Part shown: piece after piece, positions 1 through 11,415 of the stretch | How positions within the stretch are numbered: position 1 is the first letter of the stretch | Layout: each line of letters starts with the position of its first letter | From: Petrolisthes cinctipes | Lineage: Eukaryota; Arthropoda; Malacostraca; Decapoda; Porcellanidae | Assembly: GCA_033782935.1 (NCBI GenBank) | Contig: JAWQEG010000133.1 | Coordinates: forward strand, 372,001-436,000 | Direction of reading: 5' to 3' | Length of the DNA: 64,000 bases | Translations under genes and position numbers: made by a program | Notes under the pieces: model-generated | The model's input: the letters and a program-made list of their open reading frames with translations, nothing else | The model's database searches: none | What the model was told of the DNA's origin: nothing

Positions 1-1815
1 AGAATCGATAATTTAAGTGTCCAAAGTCGATATGTGTATGCATCTTCTGTACCCGTTTATATCTCAAATTCAGGCTCCAATCTCCCGAAAATTCGATATT
101 TTGGGGTCCCAGAAGCAATCTGTACATGCCTACTCAGTTCTAGAATATTTTCAAATAATAGGCTCAAAACATGCTAAAAATCGATATTTTAAGTGTCCAA
201 AGTCGATATGTGCAAGCATCTTCTGTACCCGTTTATATCTCAAATTCAGGCTCAAAACACCCGAAAAATCGGTATTTTTGGGTCCTAGAAGCGATCTTTA
301 CTTGCCTACTCCAAGTTAGAATGTTGACAAGATACAGACCCAAAACATCCTCGAAATCGATATTTTAGGTGCCCAAAAGTCGATATGTGCATGCATCTTC
401 AATACCTGTTTATATCTCAAATTCAGGGTCAAAACACCCTAAAATTCGATATTTTTAGGTCCCAGAAGCGATCTGTACATGCTTACTCAGTGCTAGAATA
501 TTTTCAAAATATATGCCCTAAACATGCAAAAAATCGATATTTTAGGTGCCTTAAGTCGATATCTCAAATTTATCCCCAAAACACCCGAAAATTCGATATT
601 TTGGGGTCCCAGAAGCGATCTGTACATGCCTACTCCGTGTTGGAGTATTTTCAAAATACAGGCCCAAAACATACAGAAAATCGATATTTTAGGTGCCCAA
701 AAGTCGATAAGTGCATGCATCTTCTATACCCGTTTATATCTCAAATTCAGGCTCCAAATACCCGAAAATTCGATATTTTTTGGTCCCAGAAGCGATCTGT
801 ACATGGCTACACAGATACAGGCCCAAAACATGCTGAAAATTGATATTTTAGGTGCCCAAAGTCAATATGTGTATGTATCTTCTGCAACCGTTTATATCCC
901 AAATTCAACCTCAAAACACCCGAAAATTCGATATTTTTGGGTTCCAGAAGCGATTTGTACATGCCTACTCAGTGCTAGAATGTTTTTAAAATATAGGCTC
1001 AAAACATACTAAAAATCGATATTTTAAGTGTCCAAAGTCGATATGTGCATGCATCTTCTGTAACCGTTTATATATCAAATTCAGGCTCAAAACACCCGAA
1101 AATTCGATATTTTCGGGTCCCAGAAGCGATCTGTACATGCTTACTCCGTGTTAGAGTATTTTCAATATACAGGCCCAAAACATACTGAAAATCGATCTTT
1201 TAGGTGCCCAAAAGTCAATATGTGGATGCATCTTCTGTACCCGTTTATATTTCAAATTCAGGCTCCAAACACCCGAAAATTCGATATTTTGGGGTCCCAG
1301 AAGCGATCTGTACTTGCCTACTCCGTTTTAGAGTATTTTCAAAATACAGGCCCAAAACATGCTGAAAATCGATATTTTAGGTGCCCAAAGTCAATATGTG
1401 CATGCATTTTCTGTACCCGTTTATATCTCAAATTCAGGCTCAAAACACCCGAATAATCGAAATTTTTGGGTCTCAGAAGCAATCTGAACATGCTTACACA
1501 ATGCTAGAATACATTCAAAATATAGGGCCAAAACATCCTGAAAAACGATACTTCAGGTGACCAAAGTCGATATGTGAATGTATCTTCAGTACCGGTTTCT
1601 ATCTCAAATTCAGGCTCAAAACACCCGAAAATTTTATATTTTTGGGTCCTAGAAGCGATCTGTACATGCCTACTCATAGTTTGAATTTTTTTTGAAGATA
1701 CAGACCCAAAACATGCTCAAAATCGATATTTTAGGTGCCCAAAAGTCGATATGTGCATGCATCTTCTGTACCCGTTTATATCTCAAATTCAGGCTCAAAA
1801 CACCCGAAAATTCGA
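1..1815. repeat. Segmental copy, partner of 8751-10565 (offset 8,750)
   Basis: Runs in register with 8751-10565, including shared oddities such as the TGTATCTTCTGCAACCG A unit, the ACCGGTTTCTATC unit and the run of T with TTTGAAGATACAG near 1686 and 10436. The match breaks near 1815, where one copy has GATAATTTTGGG and the other GATATTTTTCGG. The first 600 bases belong to a sub-block also seen from 2366, 4394, 8751 and 12155, and in part near 6040. Confidence 0.85.
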
Positions 1816-2365
1816 TAATTTTGGGTCCCAGAAGCGATCTGTACATGCCTACGCAGTGCTAGAATATTTTCAAAATACAGGCCCAAAACATGCTAAAAAT
1901 CGATATTATAGGTGCCCAAAGTCGATATCTCAAATTCAGGCCCAAAACACCTGAAAATTCGATATTTTGGGGTCCCAGAAGCGATTTGTACATGCCTACT
2001 CCGTGTTAGAGTATTTTTAATATACAGGCCCAAAACATACTGAAAATCGATCTTTTAGGTGCCCAAAAGTCGATATGTGCATGCATTTTCTGCACCCGTT
2101 TATATCTCAAATTCAACCACAAAACACCCAAAAATTCTATATTTTTGGGTCCTAGAAGCGATCTGTACATGCCTACTCCTAGTTAGAATATTTTCAAAAT
2201 ACAGGCCCAAAACATGGTAAAATCGATATTTTAGGTGCCCAAAGTCGATATCTCAAATTCATGCCCAAAACACCCGAAAATTCGATATTTTTCGGTCCCA
2301 GAAGCGATCTGTACATGCCTACTCAGTGCTAGAATGTTTTCAAATAATAGGCTCAAAACATGCTA

Positions 2366-2995
2366 AAAATCGATATTTTAAGTGTCCAAAGTCGATATGT
2401 GCATGCATCTTCTGTACCCGTTTATATCTCAAATTCAGGCTTAAAACACCCGAAAATTCGATATTTTGGGGTCCCAGAAGCGATCTGTACATGCGTACTC
2501 AGTGCTAAAATATTTTCAAATAATAGGCTCAAAACATGATAAAAATCGATATTTTAAGTGTCCAAAGTCGATATGTGCATGCATCTTCTGTACCCGTTTA
2601 TATCTCAAATTCAAGCTCAAAACACCCGAAAAATCGGTATTTTTGGGTCCTAGAAGCGATCTGTACTTGCCTACTCCAAGTTAGAATGTTTTCAAGATAC
2701 AGACCCAAAACATCCTCGAAATCTATATTTTAGGTGTTTAAAAGTCGATATGTACATGCATCTTCAATACCTGTTTATATCTCAAATTCAGGGTCAAAAC
2801 ACCCGAAAATTCGATATTTTTGGGTCCCAGAAGCGATCTGTACATGCTTACTCAGTGCTAGAATATTTTCAAAATATATGCCCAAAACATGCTAAAAATC
2901 GATATTTTAGGTGCCTTAAGTCGATATCTCAAATTTATCCCTAAAACACCCGAAAATTCGATATTTTGGGGTCCCAGAAGCGATCTGTACATGCC
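2366..2995. repeat. Segmental copy of 1-630 (offset 2,365)
   Basis: Shares with 1-630 the successive units carrying the TCAAATAATAGG B form, the CATCCTCGAAATC unit, the TTCAATACCTGTTTATATC unit and the GTGCCTTAAGTC short unit. The match ends where 1-630 continues with CTCCGTGTTGGAG and this copy with CTACGCAGTGCTAG. Confidence 0.8.
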
Positions 2996-3041
2996 TACGC
3001 AGTGCTAGAATATTTTCAAAATACAGGCCCAAAACATGCTA
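2895..3041 (+). repeat. Representative 147-bp short monomer (29-bp deletion in A)
   Basis: The A half reads GTCGATATCTCAAATT where the full unit has 29 more bases between GTCGATAT and CTCAAATT. Four bases, ATAT, lie at both ends of the lost segment, which suits a slippage or microhomology deletion. The junction creates an EcoRV-type GATATC. By eye about 70 copies occur across the window, for example near 555, 1921, 2244, 3067, 7795, 13386, 17667, 21929, 29043, 31391, 36416, 42444, 46685, 54053, 59540 and 62910. Wide spread with one shared junction shows a single origin followed by copying. Confidence 0.93.
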
Positions 3042-3654
3042 AAAATCGATATTATAGGTGCCCAAAGTCGATATCTCAAATTCAGACCCAAAACACCCGA
3101 AAATTCGATATTTTGGGGTCCCAGAAGCTATTTGTACATGCCTACTCCGTGTTAGAGTATTTTTAATATACAGGCCGAAAACATGCTGAAAATCGATATT
3201 TTAGGTGCCCTAAGTCAATATGTGCATGCATTTTCTGTACCCGTTTATATCTCAAATTCAGGCTCAAAACACCCGAAAATTCGATATTTTGGGGTCCCAG
3301 AAGCGATCTGTATATGCTTACTCAGTGCTAGAATATTTTCAAAATACAGGCCCAAAACATGCTACAAATCGATATTTTAGGTGCCCAAAGTCAATATGTG
3401 TATGCATCTTCTGCACCCGTTTATATCCCAAATTCAACCTCAAAATACCCAAAAATTCGATATTTTTGGGTCCTAGAAGCGATCTGTACATGCCTACTCC
3501 TAGTTAGAATTTTTTTCAAGATACAGACCCAAAACATGATTAAAATCGATTTATAGGTGCCCAAAAGTCGATATGTGCATTCATCTTCTGTACCCGTTTG
3601 TATCTCAAATTCAGGCTCAAAACACCCGAAAATTCAATATTTCGGGGTCCCAGA
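2996..3654. repeat. Satellite units between segmental copies
   Basis: Ordinary monomers with one 147-bp unit near 3067 and a run of 176-177-bp units. Nothing other than the satellite is present. Confidence 0.8.
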
Positions 3655-4970
3655 AGCGATCTGTACATGCTTATTCCGTGTTAGAGTATTTTCAATATAT
3701 AGGCCCAAAACATACTGAAAATTGATCTTTTAGGTGCCCAAAAGTCGATATGTGTATGCATCTTCTGCATCCGTTTATATCTCAAATTCAGGCTTAAAAC
3801 ACCCGAAAATTCGATATTTTGGGGTCCCAGAAGTGATCTGTACATATCTACTTTGTGCTAAAATATTTTCAAAATATAGGATCAAAACATGGTAAAAATC
3901 GATATTTTAAGTGTCAAAAGTCGATATGTGCATGCATCTTCTGTACCCGTTTATATCTCAAATTCAGGCTCCAAACACCCGAAAATTCGATATTTTTCGG
4001 TCCCAGAAGCGATCTGTACATGTCTACTCAGTGCTAGAATGTTTTCAAAATATAGGCTCAAAACATGCTAAAAATCGATATTTTAAGTGCCCAAAGTCGA
4101 TATGTGCATGCATCTTATGTACCCGTTTATATCTCAAATTCAGGCTCAAAACACCCGAAAATTCTATATTTTTGGGTCCTAGAAGCGATCTGTACATGCC
4201 TACTCCTAGTTAGAATATTTTCAAAATAAAGGCCCAAAACATGCTAAAAATCGATATTTTAGGTGCCCAAAGTCGATATCTCAAATTCATGCCCAAAACA
4301 CCCGAAAATTCGATATTTTTCGGTCCCAGAAGCGATCTGTACATGCCTACTCAGTGCTAGAATGTTTTGAAATAATAGGCTCAAAACATGCTAAAAATCG
4401 ATATTTTAAGTGTCCAAAGTCGATATGTGTATGCATCTTCTGTATCCGTTTATATCTCAAATTCAGGCTCCAATCTCCCGAAAATTCGATATTTTGGGGT
4501 CCCAGAAGCGATCTGTACATGCCTACTCAGTGCTAGAATATTTTCAAATAATTGGCTCAAAACATGCTAAAAATCGATATTTTAAGTGTCCAAAGTCGAT
4601 ATGTGCAAGCATCTTATGTACCCGTTTATATCTCAAATTCAGGCTCAAAACAACCGAAAAATCGGTATTTTTGGGTCCTAGAAGCGATCTGTACTTGCCT
4701 ACTCCAAGTTAGAATGTTTTCAAGATACAGACCCAAAACATCCTCGAAATCGATATTTTAGGTGCCCAAAAGTCGATATGTGTATGCTTCTTCAATACCT
4801 GTTTATATCTCAAATTCAGGGTCAAAACACCCGAAAATTCGATATTTTAGGGTCCCAGAAGCGATCTGTACATGCTTACTCAGTGCTAGAATATTTTCAA
4901 AATATATGCCCAAAACATGCTAAAAATCGATATTTTAGGTGCCTTAAGTCGATATCTCATATTTATCCCC
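3655..4970. repeat. Segmental copy, partner of 11416-12700 (offset 7,761)
   Basis: Matches 11416-12700 base for base over long runs, including the CATATCTACTTTGTGCTAAAAT unit, the short units near 4272/12033, the TCAAATAATTGG B form and the ACAACCGAAAAATCGG unit. Only scattered single-base differences are seen. Confidence 0.87.
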
Positions 4971-7410
4971 AAAACACCCAAAAATTCGATATTTTGGGGT
5001 CCCAGAAGCGATCTGTACATGCCTACTCCGTGTTAGAGTATTTTCAAAATACAGGCCCAAAAAATACAGAAAAACGATATTTTAGGTGCCCAAAAGCCGA
5101 TATGTGCATGCATCTTCTATACCCGTTTATATCTCAAATTCAGGCTCCAAACACCCAAAAATTCGGTATTTTTGGGTCCCAGAAGCGATCTGTACATGCT
5201 TACTCCGTGTTAGAGTATTTTCAATATACAAGCCCAAAACATACTGAAAATCGATCTTTTAGGTGCCCAAAAGTCGATATGTGGATGCATCTTCTGTACC
5301 CGTTTATATTTCAAATTCAGGCTCCAAACACCCGAAAACTCGATATTTTGGGGTCCCAGAAGTGATCTGTACTTGCCTACTCCGTTTTAGAGTATTTTCA
5401 AAATACAGGCCCAAAACATGCTGAAAATCGATATTTTAGGTGCCCAAAGTCAATATGTGCATGCATTTTCTGTACCCGTTTATATCTCAAATTCAGGCTC
5501 AAAACACCCGAAAATTCGACATTTTGGGGTCCCAGAAGCGATCTGTACATGCTTACTCAGTGCTAGAATATTTTCAAAATATAGGCCCAAAGCATGCTAA
5601 AAATCGATATTTTAGGTGCCCAAAGTCGATATCTCAAATTTATCCTCAAAACACCTGAAAATTCGATATTTTGGGGTCACAGAAGCGATCTGTACATGCC
5701 TACTCCGTGTTAGAGTATTTTCAAAATACAGGCCCAAAACATACAGAAAATCGATATTTTAGGTGCCCAAAAGTCGATATGTGCATGCATCTTCTATGCC
5801 CGTTTATATCTAAAATTCAGGCTCCAAACACCCGAAAATTCGATATTTCTTGGTCCCAGAAGCGATCTGTACATGCCTACTCAGATACAGGCCCAAAACA
5901 TGCTGAAAATCGATATTTTAGGTGCCCAAAGTCAATATGTGTATGCATCTTCTGCACCCGTTTATATCCCAAATTCAACCTCAAAACACCCGAAAATTCG
6001 ATATTTTGGGGTCCCAGAAGCGATCTGTACATGCCTACTCAGTGCTAGAATATTTTCAAATAATTGGCTCAAAACATGCTAAAAATCGATATTTTAAGTG
6101 TCCAAAGTCGATATGTGCAAGCATCTTATGTACCAGTTTATATCTCAAATTCAGGCTCAAAACACCCGAAAAATCGGTATTTTTGGGTCCTAGAATTGAT
6201 ATGTACTTGCCTACTCCAAGTTAGAATGTTTTCAAGATACAGACCCAAAACATCCTCGAAATCGATATTTTAGGTGCCCAAAAGTCGATATGTGTATGCT
6301 TCTTCAATACCTGTTTATATCTCAAATTCAGGGTCAAAACACCCGAAAATTCGATATTTTGGGGTCCCAGAAGCGATCTGTACATGCTTACTCAGTGCTA
6401 GAATATTTTCAAAATATATGCCCAAAACATGCTAAAAATCGGTATTTTAGGTGCCTTAAGTCGATATCTCATATTTATCCCCAAAACACCCGAAAATTCG
6501 ATATTTTGGGGTACCAGAAGCGATCTGTACATGCCTACTCCGTGTTAGAGTATTTTCAAAATACAGGCCCAAAACATACAGAAAAACGATATTTTAGGTG
6601 CCCAAAAGCCGATATGTGCATGCATCTTCTATACCCGTTTATATCTCAAATTCAGGCTCCAAACACCCGAAAATTCGGTATTTTTGGGTCCCAGAAGCGA
6701 TCTGTACATGCTTACTCCGTGTTAGAGTATTTTCAATATACAAGCCCAAAACATACTGAAAATCGATCTTTTAGGTGCCCAAAAGTCGATATGTGGATGC
6801 ATCTTCTGTACCCGTTTATATTTCAAATTCAGGCTCCAAACACCCGAAAACTCGATATTTTGGGGTCCCAGAAGCGATCTGTTTTTGCCTACTCCGTTTT
6901 AGAGTATTTTCAAAATACGGGCCCAAAACATGCTGAAAATCGATATTTTAGGTGCCCAAAGTCAATATGTGCATGCATTTTCTGTACCCGTTTATATCTC
7001 AAATTCAGGCTCAAAACACCCGAAAATTCGACATATTGGGGTCCCAGAAGCGATCTGTACATGCTTAATCAGTGCTAGAATATTTTCAAAATATAGGCCC
7101 AAAACATGCTAAAAATCGATATTTTAGGTGCCCAAAGTCGATATCTCAAATTTATCCCCAAAACACCTGAAAATTCGATATTTTGGGGTCACAGAAGCGA
7201 TCTGTACATGCCTACTCCGTGTTAGAGTATTTTCAAAATACAGGCCCAAAACATACAGAAAATCGATATTTTAGGTGCCCAAAAGTCGATATGTGCATGC
7301 ATCTTCTATACCCGTTTATATCTTAAATTCAGGCTCCAAACACCCGAAAATTCGATATTTCTTGGTCCCAGAAGCGATCTGTACATGCCTACTCAGATAC
7401 AGGCCCAAAA
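4490..7410. repeat. Tandem duplication, period 1,512 bp
   Basis: Copy 1 is about 4490-5900 and copy 2 about 6002-7410. Shared markers are the TCAAATAATTGG form, the TATGCTTCTTCAATACC unit, GTGCCTTAAGTC short units at 4948/6460, the AAAGCCGATATGTGC unit and GGGGTCACAG at 5675/7187. A few differences are seen, for example GGGGTACCAG at 6510 against GGGGTCCCAG at 4998. Confidence 0.88.
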
Positions 7411-8268
7411 CATACAGAAAATCGATATTTTAGGTGCACAAATGTCGATATGTGCATGCATCTTCTGTACCCGTTTATATCTCAAATTCATGCCCAAAAC
7501 ACCCGAAATTTCGGTATTTTTGGGTCCTAGAAGCGATCTGTACATGCCTATTCCTAGTTAGAATGATTTCAAGATACAGAATCAAAAATGCTTAAAATCG
7601 ATTTATAGGTGCCCAAAAGTCGATATGTGCATGCATCTTCTGTACCCGTTTGTATCTCAATGTCAGGCTCAAAACACCCTAAAATTCGATATTTTGGGGT
7701 CCCAGAAGCGATCTGTACATGCCTACTCAGTGCTAGAATATTTTCAAAATTCAGGCCCAAAACATGCTAAAAATCGATATTTTAGGTGCCCAAAGTCGAT
7801 ATCTCAAATTCAGGCCCAAAACACCCGAATATTCGATATTTTGGGGTCCCAGAAGCGATCTGTACATGCCTACTCAGTGCTAGAATGTTTTCAAAATATA
7901 GGCTCAAAACATGTTAAAAATCGATATTTTAAGTGTCCCAAGTCGATATGTGCATGCATCTTCTGTACCCGTTTATATCTCAAATTCAGGCTTAAAACAC
8001 CCGAAAATTCGATATTTTGGGGTCCCAAAAGTGATCTCTACATATCTACTTTGTGCTAGAATATTTTCAAAATATAGGCTCAAAACATGCTAAAAATCGA
8101 TATTTTAAGTGTCCAAAGTCGATATGTGCATGCATCTTCTGTACCCGTTTATATCTCAAATTCAGGCTCCAAACACCCGAAAACTCGATATTTTGGGGTC
8201 CTAGAAGCGATCTGTACTTGCCTACTCCGTTTTAGAGTATTTTCAAAATACAGGCCCAAAACATGCTG

Positions 8269-8355
8269 AAAATCGATATTTTAGGTGCCCAAAGTCAATA
8301 TGTGCATGCATTTTCTGTACCCGTTTATATCTCAAATTCAGGCTCAAAACACCCG
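8269..8355 (+). repeat. Half-unit A of the monomer (87 bp)
   Basis: Runs from AAAATCGATATTTT to CAAAACACCCG. It has the same order of elements as half-unit B: an AT-flanked TCGAT, a GG..CCCA box, a second CGAT 22 bp downstream of the first, a TGTGCATGC motif, a variable stretch, then CAGGCTCAAAACA. The variable stretch is where the 29-, 26-, 16- and 12-bp deletions of other monomers fall. Confidence 0.88.
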
Positions 8356-8444
8356 AAAATTCGACATTTTGGGGTCCCAGAAGCGATCTGTACATGCTTA
8401 CTCAGTGCTAGAATATTTTCAAAATATAGGCCCAAAACATGCTA
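8356..8444 (+). repeat. Half-unit B of the monomer (89 bp)
   Basis: Runs from AAAATTCGATATTTT to CAAAACATGCT. It aligns to half-unit A almost without gaps: CGATATTTT to CGATATTTT, CGATCTGTACATGC to CGATATGTGCATGC, CAGGCCCAAAACA to CAGGCTCAAAACA. Its variable stretch contains a near-palindrome of the GTATTTTCAAAATAC type. B comes in three common forms, recognised by CAGTGCTAGAAT, CCGTGTTAGAGT and CCTAGTTAGAAT. Confidence 0.88.
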
Positions 8445-8750
8445 AAAATCGATATTTTAGGTGCCCAAAGTCGATATCTCAAATTTATCCCCAAAACACC
8501 TGAAAATTCGATATTTTGGGGTCACAGAAGCGATCTGTACATGCCTACTCAGATACAGGCCCAAAACATGCTGAAAATCGATATTATAGGTGCCCAAAGT
8601 CAATATGTGTATGCATCTTCTGCACCCGTTTATATCCCAAATTCAACATCAAAAACACCCGAAAATTCGATATTTTGGGGTCCCTGAAGTGATCTGTACA
8701 TATCTACTTTGTGCTAGAATATTTTCGAAATATAGGCTCAAAACATGCTA

Positions 8751-10565
8751 AAAATCGATATTTTAAGTGTCCAAAGTCGATCTGTGTATGCATCTTCTGT
8801 ACCCGTTTATATCTCAAATTCAGGCTCCAATCCCCCGAAAATTCGATATTTTGGGATCCCAGAAGCGATCTGTACATGCCTACTCAGTGCTAGAATATTT
8901 TCAAATAATTGGCTCAAAACATGCTAAAAATCGATATTTTAAGTGTCCAAAGTCGATATGTGCAAGCATCTTATGTACCCGTTTATATCTCAAATTCAGG
9001 CTCAAAACACCCGAAAAATCGGTATTTTTGGGTCCTAGAAGCGATATGTACTTGCCTACTCCAAGTTAGAATGTTTTCAAGATACAGACCCAAAACATCC
9101 TCGAAATCGATATTTTAGGTGCTCAAAAGTCGATACGTGTATGCTTCTTCAATACCTGTTTATATCTCAAATTCAGGGTCAAAACACCCTAAAATTCGAT
9201 ATTTTGGGGTCCCAGAAGCGATCTATACATGCTTACTCAGTGCTAGAATATTTTCAAAATATATGCCCAAAACATGCTAAAAATCGAAATTTTAGGTGCC
9301 TTAAGTCGATATCTCAAATTTATCCCCAAAACACCCGAAAATTCGATATTTTGGGGTCCCAGAAGCGATCTGTACATGCCTACTCCTTGTTGGAGTATTT
9401 TCAAAATACAGGCCCAAAACATACAGAAAATCGATATTTTAGGTGCCCAAAAGTCGATATGTGCATGCATCTTCTATACCCGTTTATATCTCAAATTCAG
9501 GCTCCAAATACCCGAAAATTCGATATTTTTTGGTCCCAGAAGCGATCTGTACATGCCTACACAGATACAGGCCCAAAACATGCTGAAAATTGATATTTTA
9601 GGTGCCCAAAGTCAATATGTGTATGTATCTTCTGCAACCGTTTATATCCCAAATTCAACCTCAAAACACCCGAAAATTCGATATTTTTGGGTTCCAGAAG
9701 CGATCTGTACATGCCTACTCAGTGCTAGAATGTTTTTAAAATATAGGCTCAAAACATACTAAAAATCGATATTTTAAGTGTCCAAAGTCGATATGTGCAT
9801 GCATCTTCTGTACCCGTTTATATATCAAATTCAGGCTCAAAACACCCGAAAATTCGATATTTTTGGGTCCCAGAAGCGATCTGTACATGCTTACTCCGTG
9901 TTAGAGTATTTTCAATATACAGGCCCAAAACATACTGAAAATCGATCTTTTAGGTGCCCAAAAGTCGATATGTGGATGCATCTTCTGTACCCGTTTATAT
10001 TTCAAATTCAGGCTCCAAACACCCGAAAATTCGATATTTTGGGGTCCCAGAAGCGATCTGTACTTGCCTACTCCGTTTTAGAGTATTTTCAAAATACAGG
10101 CCCAAAACATGCTGAAAATCGATATTTTAGGTGCCCAAAGTCAATATGTGCATGCATTTTCTGTACCCGTTTATATCTCAAATTCAGGCTCAAAACACCC
10201 GAATATTCGATATTTTTGGGTCTCAGAAACAATCTGAACATGCTTACACAATGCTAGAATACATTCAAAATATAGGGCCAAAACATCCTGAAAAACGATA
10301 CTTCAGGTGACCAAAGTCGATATGTGAATGTATCTTCAGTACCGGTTTCTATCTCAAATTCAGGCTCAAAACACCCGAAAATTTTATATTTTTGGGTCCT
10401 AGAAGCGATCTGTACATGCCTACTCATAGTTTGAATTTTTTTTGAAGATACAGACCCAAAACATGCTCAAAATCGATATTTTAGGTGCCCAAAAGTCGAT
10501 ATGTGCATGCATCTTCTGTACCCGTTTATATCTCAAATTCAGGCTCAAAACACCCGAAAATTCGA
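8751..10565. repeat. Segmental copy, partner of 1-1815 (offset 8,750)
   Basis: Second copy of the 1.8-kb block at the left edge. Its first part also matches the block from 4394 (offset 4,357). After 10565 the two copies continue with different monomer orders, so the end is a recombination breakpoint inside the core of a B half. Confidence 0.85.
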
Positions 10566-11415
10566 TATTTTTCGGTCCCAGAAGCGATTTGTACATGCCT
10601 ACTCCGTGTTAGAGTATTTTTAATATACAGGCCCAAAACATACTGAAAATCGATCTTTTAGGTGCCCAAAAGTCGATATGTGTATGCATCTTCTGCATCC
10701 GTTTATATCTCAAATTCAGGCTTAAAACACCCGAAAATTCGATATTTTGGGGTCCCAGAAGTGATCTGTACATATCTACTTTGTGCTAAAATATTTTTAA
10801 AATATAGGCTCAAAACATGCTAAAAATCGATATTTTAAGTGTTAAAAGTCGATATGTGCATTCATCATCTGTACCCGTTTATATCACAAATAAAGGCTCC
10901 AAACACCCGAAAATTCGATATTTTGGGGTCCCAGAAGCGATCTGTACATGCCTACTCGGATACAGGCCCAAAACATGCTGAAAATCGATATTTTAGGTGC
11001 CCAAAGTCAATATGTGCATGCATTTTCTGCACCCGTTTATATCTCAAATTCAACCACAAAACACCCAAAAATTCGATATTTTTCGGTCCCAGAAGCGATC
11101 TGTACATGTCTACTCAGTGCTAGAATGTTTTCAAAATAGAGGCTCAAAACATGCTAAAAATCGATATTTTAAGTGTCCAAAGTCGATATGTGCATGCATC
11201 TTATGTACCCGTTTATATCTCAAATTCAGGCTCAAAACGCCCGAAAATTCTATATTTTTGGGTCCTAGAAGCGATCTGTACATGCCTACTCCTAGTTAGA
11301 ATATTTTCAAAATACAGGCCCAAAACATGGTAAAATCGATATTTTAGGTGCCCAAAGTCGATATCTCAAATTCAGGCCCAAAACACCCGAATATTCGATA
11401 TTTTGGGGTCCCAGA
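10566..11415. repeat. Satellite units between segmental copies
   Basis: Satellite only. It contains the CTCGGATACAGG 158-bp unit near 10942 and the AACCACAAAACACCC A form near 11050. Confidence 0.8.

Larger units (their letters stand above)
8269..8444 (+). repeat. Reference full-length 176-bp monomer (A half + B half)
   Basis: A representative unit free of the recurrent deletions. The same AAAATCG start recurs 176 bases later at 8445. Many other monomers carry one extra A in the CCCAAAAGTCG stretch and are 177 bp. It holds a ClaI-type ATCGAT site at the start, overlapping GCATGC/ATGCAT sites in the first half and TGTACA in the second half. These sites should give a ladder if genomic DNA is digested. 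Confidence 0.93.
7411..8750. repeat. Satellite units, mosaic of blocks seen elsewhere
   Basis: Satellite only. About 8230-8530 resembles about 5385-5685 (offset 2,845). Two CATATCTACTTTGTGCTAG units lie near 8040 and 8698. Confidence 0.8.

Noticed and set aside
6290..7078. 262-codon open reading frame with an internal 59-residue repeat
   Set aside because: The 59-residue period is the 177-bp monomer. Substitutions between copies show no sign of coding constraint that I can see. RNA and ribosome data would be needed to reopen this.
8310..8330. CENP-B box-like match at CCCGTTTATATCTCAA
   Set aside because: The reverse complement of the box needs CCCG, a T at position 7 and CGAA at the end. 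CCCG and the T are present but the end is CTCA, so two essential bases fail. The CCCGAAAATTCGA stretch also fails on spacing.
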